Shown here: positions 59,889 through 64,000 of the stretch, piece after piece
Layout: each line of letters opens with the position of its first letter
Numbering within the stretch: position 1 is the stretch's first letter
Assembly (NCBI GenBank): GCA_016808115.1
Contig: JAEQBH010000034.1
Coordinates: forward strand, 186,001 to 250,000
Length of the DNA stretch: 64,000 nt
Direction: 5' to 3'
Origin: Tetrastigma voinierianum
Lineage: Eukaryota > Streptophyta > Magnoliopsida > Vitales > Vitaceae
Position numbers and translations under genes: made by a program
The notes under the pieces: generated by a model
The model's input: only the letters and a program-made list of their open reading frames with translations
The model's database searches: none
What the model was told of the DNA's origin: nothing

Positions 59889-61501
59889 TGATGAGTATCT
59901 TAAATACTCATTTTATCCCTAAACTTTAGTTAGTTTTTCTTGTGTTTTTATGTTAAATAAGTGCCCTAATGCTCTAAAAGTTCACTCCTATGATCAGGTC
60001 ATCCATTTGGTGGAATTGTGCAAAATTGGTGGAAACCGCTACAAAAGCAACAGGAGGCTACTAAATTTTTTGACATTTTCAGACATCATATGAGCTCCTA
60101 TTGCATCAAGCCATATATGTATGGATTCTACACTTCAATATTTAGGGGATACCAAGAACACCAAAATTGGAGTTCGAACAAAGAAGCATATGCAAGTTCC
60201 AAACTTGAAGAAAATCAGCAAACATTGCAGCACCTTCAGCAGGAGAGGCTACTGTATTTTGACGTTTTCATAACTCATATGAGCTCATATTGCATCAAGT
60301 TATATATGGATAGATTCTACACTTCAAGAGCTTCCAACTACTCAAGAACACCTAAATCGGAAGGTTCAGATGACAAAGTTATGGCTCACGGCCGGAGCAA
60401 AATTAGACCGCAAAGAACGTCGCGACGTTGCGTAGAGTTATTAAAACGCCGCGACGCCGCCACACGACGTCGCGACGTTCGGGGTCGGTTTTTGGTGGAT
60501 TTTTAGCCCATTTTGAGCCGATAATGGAGGGTTTTTAAGCTCAAACCCAAAAGAGACTACGGGGAGGCGGCTAGGGCTCGGAGAAGGGGACTTTGTCCAC
60601 ACTTTGGGACCAAGGAGGAGGTCAGGGAGCCATGGAAGATTCGGGGAGAAGATCATGATTTGTGGAAGAAAATCGAGACTCACCATCATTTGATCATTAT
60701 AGTTTCTTCTTCCTTTCTTTCATGTTTTATCCTAAGTTTATGATGTATCAAACCTTTATCATTCTTTAAATTCGTAGATCTAGGGTTTTGCTGTGTATTG
60801 AAATATGGGTTTTATATTCATTTGTTAACATTCTCGTTTCTATTGTTCGTGGAATGCACCCTCTATCGATTCATACTGCCCCATTTACATATTGATTTCC
60901 GCTAATCTCAATGTGATGAGTGGTTCTTGCAAGATCTCGAGAAGGAGTAAAGAACTGTATTATTAGATGGAATTAACCTAATTAGCCCAAGAAATTACCA
61001 GAATTAGGAGGCGTGTGAGACTTTTGATCTAAAGCATCTCTAATGCTCGGGGTCAGAGCCGAGAAGCAAAAGACCTAGTGTTAGTTGGTAGGATTATTCA
61101 ACTCGAGAGAGGCTTATAATTAAATTAGACAAGAGTCGCCTTGAAAGCATTTTCACAAAAAACAATAGAGTAGAATGTCACTCAGATCTAAGAGGATCGG
61201 GTCCGATCGCACTAAGTACCCTAGGAATTTATCATCTCTCGTATCCCTTAGTCATGATCTTCAATAGTTAGATTTAGAAATTTCATTAGTTTATTTAAAT
61301 TTTGTTTTTACTATCACAATTGTTAGTTTGAAGATATTAGAGAAGTATTATAATTTTTGTACTTAGCATCCCCATTTTCCCGTGGATCGACATCCGCATT
61401 CTAGATACACTTTACTGACAAGCGTATACTTGCGCGGAATAGGCGCCCTTTTTATATTTTTCTGCATAATTTTATATATACATCACAAAATATGCCTATC
61501 A
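59889..61501 (+). repeat. 5' LTR of a third Athila-like element
   Basis: Starts TGATGAGTATC directly inside the extra ORF and ends ctatca, six bases before a perfect primer site. It contains a ~190-bp internal duplication (catatgagctc.tattgcatcaag at 60085 and 60277) and a CpG-rich palindrome cluster near 60415-60485. Its sequence is unlike the LTRs at 3 and 51 kb, so it is a different family. Confidence 0.8.
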
Positions 61502-61507
61502 AGTTTT

Positions 61508-61525
61508 TGGCGCCGTTGCCGGGGA
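61508..61525 (+). promoter_or_regulatory. Primer-binding site, tRNA-Asp, perfect
   Basis: TGGCGCCGTTGCCGGGGA: exact complement of the 3' end of plant tRNA-Asp including CCA. Confidence 0.95.
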
Positions 61526-61639
61526 AAGGTTTAAATTGATATAGAGAAGCATAGATGGTATTACGAATTTTTACCGTTTACTTTTGTTATTTTACAGAAT
61601 CTTTGGTAATTTGGTTTTGTTAGTTCGTGTGTTATTCTG

Positions 61640-62420
61640 ATACGGGTTTGATGAGTACATGCGGCGGCAAATTGGAATTAATCAACGCTGTGTGATCCCG
61701 AGCCGGAAAAGACTACGCACACAGTGCCTTAGGAAACGGAGAACGAGCGGTAGAATTCCAATAGTCGCCGGCTGCGAAGAACAAGATTTTGGTGTTGAAC
61801 AAACTGAACCACAGAGAAGTCGAAATTGGAATCATGGAAGGAATCAAGCGCCCAGGCCATTTATACAGCAAGACGATCCTTACATGCTATTAGATGAGTT
61901 CGTGTTACCGCAGTTGATTCGGGCGGCGATCGACTATTTTTATTCAAGCGAGCAATTTCGAATTGAAGTCGATCCGCGGTCTGAGATCTTGAATATCTTG
62001 TTTCATAAGGACTACCCGAGAACCCGAACATGCATTTATTCTTCCTCGAAGTTTGCGATACTATCGAAGTGAATTGGCCAGAAGAAGCTCTAGATTCTGG
62101 TTGTTCCACTTTCACTTTCGGGGGATAGAGCGAACATTGGCTAACGATTCGACCACGGATTCCATTACTACATGGAGCGATTTGGTACAAAAGTTTCGAC
62201 CAAATTCTTTCCACCTTCGAAAGTGCCTGACTTGTCGCGAGAGAGATCGATACGTTTGGTGTGGGGAGAACTGCGAAGGCATGGGGCGGGTTTCATGAAT
62301 TATTGCGGAAGTGTCCCCACCACTTAGGCTAGCCCAGATGGATCACGAGTCCACCTTCTCTGATAGTCGAGAAATGCAACCGGGACAATGATAATTTTCA
62401 GTTTGGAGGGATCATTGATG
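61640..62420 (+). pseudogene. gag of the third Athila-like element
   Basis: Pieces in several frames: DDPYMLLDEFVLPQ near 61875, FLEVCDTIEVNWPEEA near 62040-62090, SITTWSDLVQKF near 62161, and FHELLRKCPHH near 62290. These are the successive landmarks of the Athila gag domain, so the order is intact while the frame breaks at least three times. Confidence 0.75.
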
Positions 62421-63559
62421 AAGAAGGCTCCCTGAGACCCGGGCGTATGGATATTGGAAGATCTTTGCAAACTAACACTAATCAGTGGCGCAGAAGAACA
62501 CCGGTAAAAACACGATTGGGTGCTTCACCGAACCGTCTGATCCCACCAGCCAATCTGGTAAATCATGGCTCGGTGACTAAGCGGCTAAATAGGCCGGCGG
62601 GAGCGGCCCACATGCCATACAGGACCGCTCCATTGGGTTGTGTGGGGTCACAGTGGAGAGACTGACATAGTGGTGTGGGATATCGGTCGGGAGAGCCTAC
62701 GGTGGACGGGAAGCCCGGTGTGGCGTGTCCGGGTTCGGTCGGAATTGACCACGGCAAGGGTAGGTATGGGAAACAACTCTGGGAATCGGAATCGGGGACG
62801 AGGGTGGCGTAGCAATCGGAACCCGTGAATCAAGCTGACGAGGGTATGGATGGCCAGACAATCAGGCGATCTGTGATCGAGCCGAAATAGTGAAACACAC
62901 TCACGAGAAGAGTTGGATTTCGACGGGCTCTTGCCACGGATGTTAACGTCTCATTGGCTTTTTATGAATGAGACTAAATGAGCAATACAGCAGCCAAACA
63001 GCCCGGGTTAAGCGATCAAGCGGCCACGGTGAGGGTTTAGAGGCCTGAATGGGCTGAATCGCGGAGCTGCGTGAAGATGACCGGGATCCTTCTTGAAGCT
63101 GACTCGAGTAAACCCAGAGACAAGGCGAGTAGACATGTCAGCGGAGTTCTGAGAAGTGGTAAAGACTTGGAGACCCGAAAAACCCTCATTACAAAGTGAA
63201 GTAGAGAATGTAATCGGCATAGTCGAGTGATGTCTGAGTAGAAACGGCCAGGAGAAGCAGTCATCGAGAGACCTGGCCCAGGCAAAGGCCGGCATACGAG
63301 TTCCTTACATAGCGTCTCGAAACGCATAGCTAGATAAGCAATTCCACTAAATTCTGGATGTTTTCAAAAGGCGCATAAACATCCCATTTCTTTGATGCCC
63401 AAGCGGAAATGCCTAGTTATGTGGTCGCGAAGACATCTTGTCTGAGAAGAGAAGATTAGGCGACTTCGAGGCCAGGTGAATAGCAGGAATGCGGTGCCAT
63501 CTTAGGAAAAGTGCGCGAAGCTGAGATCGGGCGGGTTTGACATCCAGTACGATTGGAAA
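62421..63559. other. Gag-protease linker, strongly decayed
   Basis: G/A-rich sequence between gag and protease of the third Athila-like element; no domain motif is readable. CG dinucleotides are frequent. Confidence 0.5.
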
Positions 63560-64000
63560 TCACTTATTTTGAAGGCTGACTATGCGATTTAGGTGCCGAC
63601 ATTAACCTTATGCCTTATCCATTTCAAGCGTTTGGGATTAGGAGAAACGCCATTCTGATCCTCTTAGGCTTGAGATAGGTCTTTAAAGCATCAAGAGGAT
63701 AATAGAAGATGTCTTAGTTAAGATTAAACAAGTTTATCTTTCCGGCGTATTTCATTGTTTTGGACATGGAGGAAGATAAAGAAATGCAATAATCTTGGAG
63801 AAGACCATTCCTTACTTATTTGAATGACGATGATTGATGTGCGGAGGCGGCGGGCGGGAGTCTGAAGAGAAGAGTGAAGTTCAATGTATTTGGGCTAGGT
63901 AGGACACCCGGCGAGAGTGATGCTGGCTTCGCCCAGGCGGAGCATAGTAGGTACATGGTGTGCAGCGGTGGTATCAGCAGCCACTTTGGAGACTAGCCTA
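63560..64000 (+). pseudogene. Protease region of the third Athila-like element (runs off the window)
   Basis: The active motif LCDLGADINLMPYP starts at 63580, with the catalytic D at 63586. It is followed by IEDVLVKI near 63700 and, after a one-base shift, KFIFPAYFIVLDMEEDKEM near 63731-63790, then a decayed LGRPFL-like block. RT would follow beyond 64000. Confidence 0.8.

Overview
This window looks like a stretch of flowering-plant nuclear DNA, rich in repeats and poor in genes. The transposon lineages are the evidence: Athila and Tat branches of Ty3/gypsy, chromovirus-type LTRs, Ty1/copia, plant LINE, MULE, hAT and a plant mobile domain gene. Plant-style introns, a degenerate TTTAGGG-like array and AT-rich spacers agree. 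I see no rRNA, tRNA, CRISPR or bacterial feature. Almost every coding region is broken by frameshifts and stops, so most genes are relics recognised by short family motifs. I cannot name the species.

Layout. 1-3808: 3' part of an Athila-like element, with an extra ORF (start M-A-R-S-K-N), a spacer and an LTR. 4650-6870: Mutator-like (MULE) transposase relic. 8271-22107: a whole Tat-lineage element on the minus strand, with two LTRs, gag, pol and an extra ORF in antisense (12.6-15.3 kb); a solo LTR sits inside it (9722-12187). 22276-23169: exon-like islands, one from translation factor eIF3B. 23540-25760: hAT transposase of the ZMYM1-like type, minus strand. 28150-30030: plant mobile domain (PMD) gene relic, minus strand. 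30100-30735: telomere-like array. 31443-31595: one exon of adenylosuccinate lyase.

33.6-36.0 kb is AT-rich and holds two short hAT elements with clear terminal repeats and 8-bp target duplications. 36142-44378 is a four-level nest: a LINE broken by a hAT element, which is broken by LTR A, which is broken by LTR B. Each level is framed by a matching or near-matching target duplication. 45012-46859 is another LTR of the LTR A family, inverted. 47.6-50.08 kb is a Ty1/copia remnant on the minus strand.

50.09-59.89 kb is an Athila-like element with LTR, tRNA-Asp-type primer site, gag, protease, RT, integrase and the same M-A-R-S-K-N ORF. That ORF is cut at 59889 by the LTR of a further Athila-like element, whose primer site, gag and protease run to the window's right edge.

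The window is mainly a record of layered insertions. The best leads are the nested locus with its hAT family (ATATATCGG subterminal repeats), the Athila extra ORF whose upstream region resembles its LTR promoter, and the antisense ORF in the Tat element. The host-gene exon islands may be captured fragments or real exons separated by transposons.
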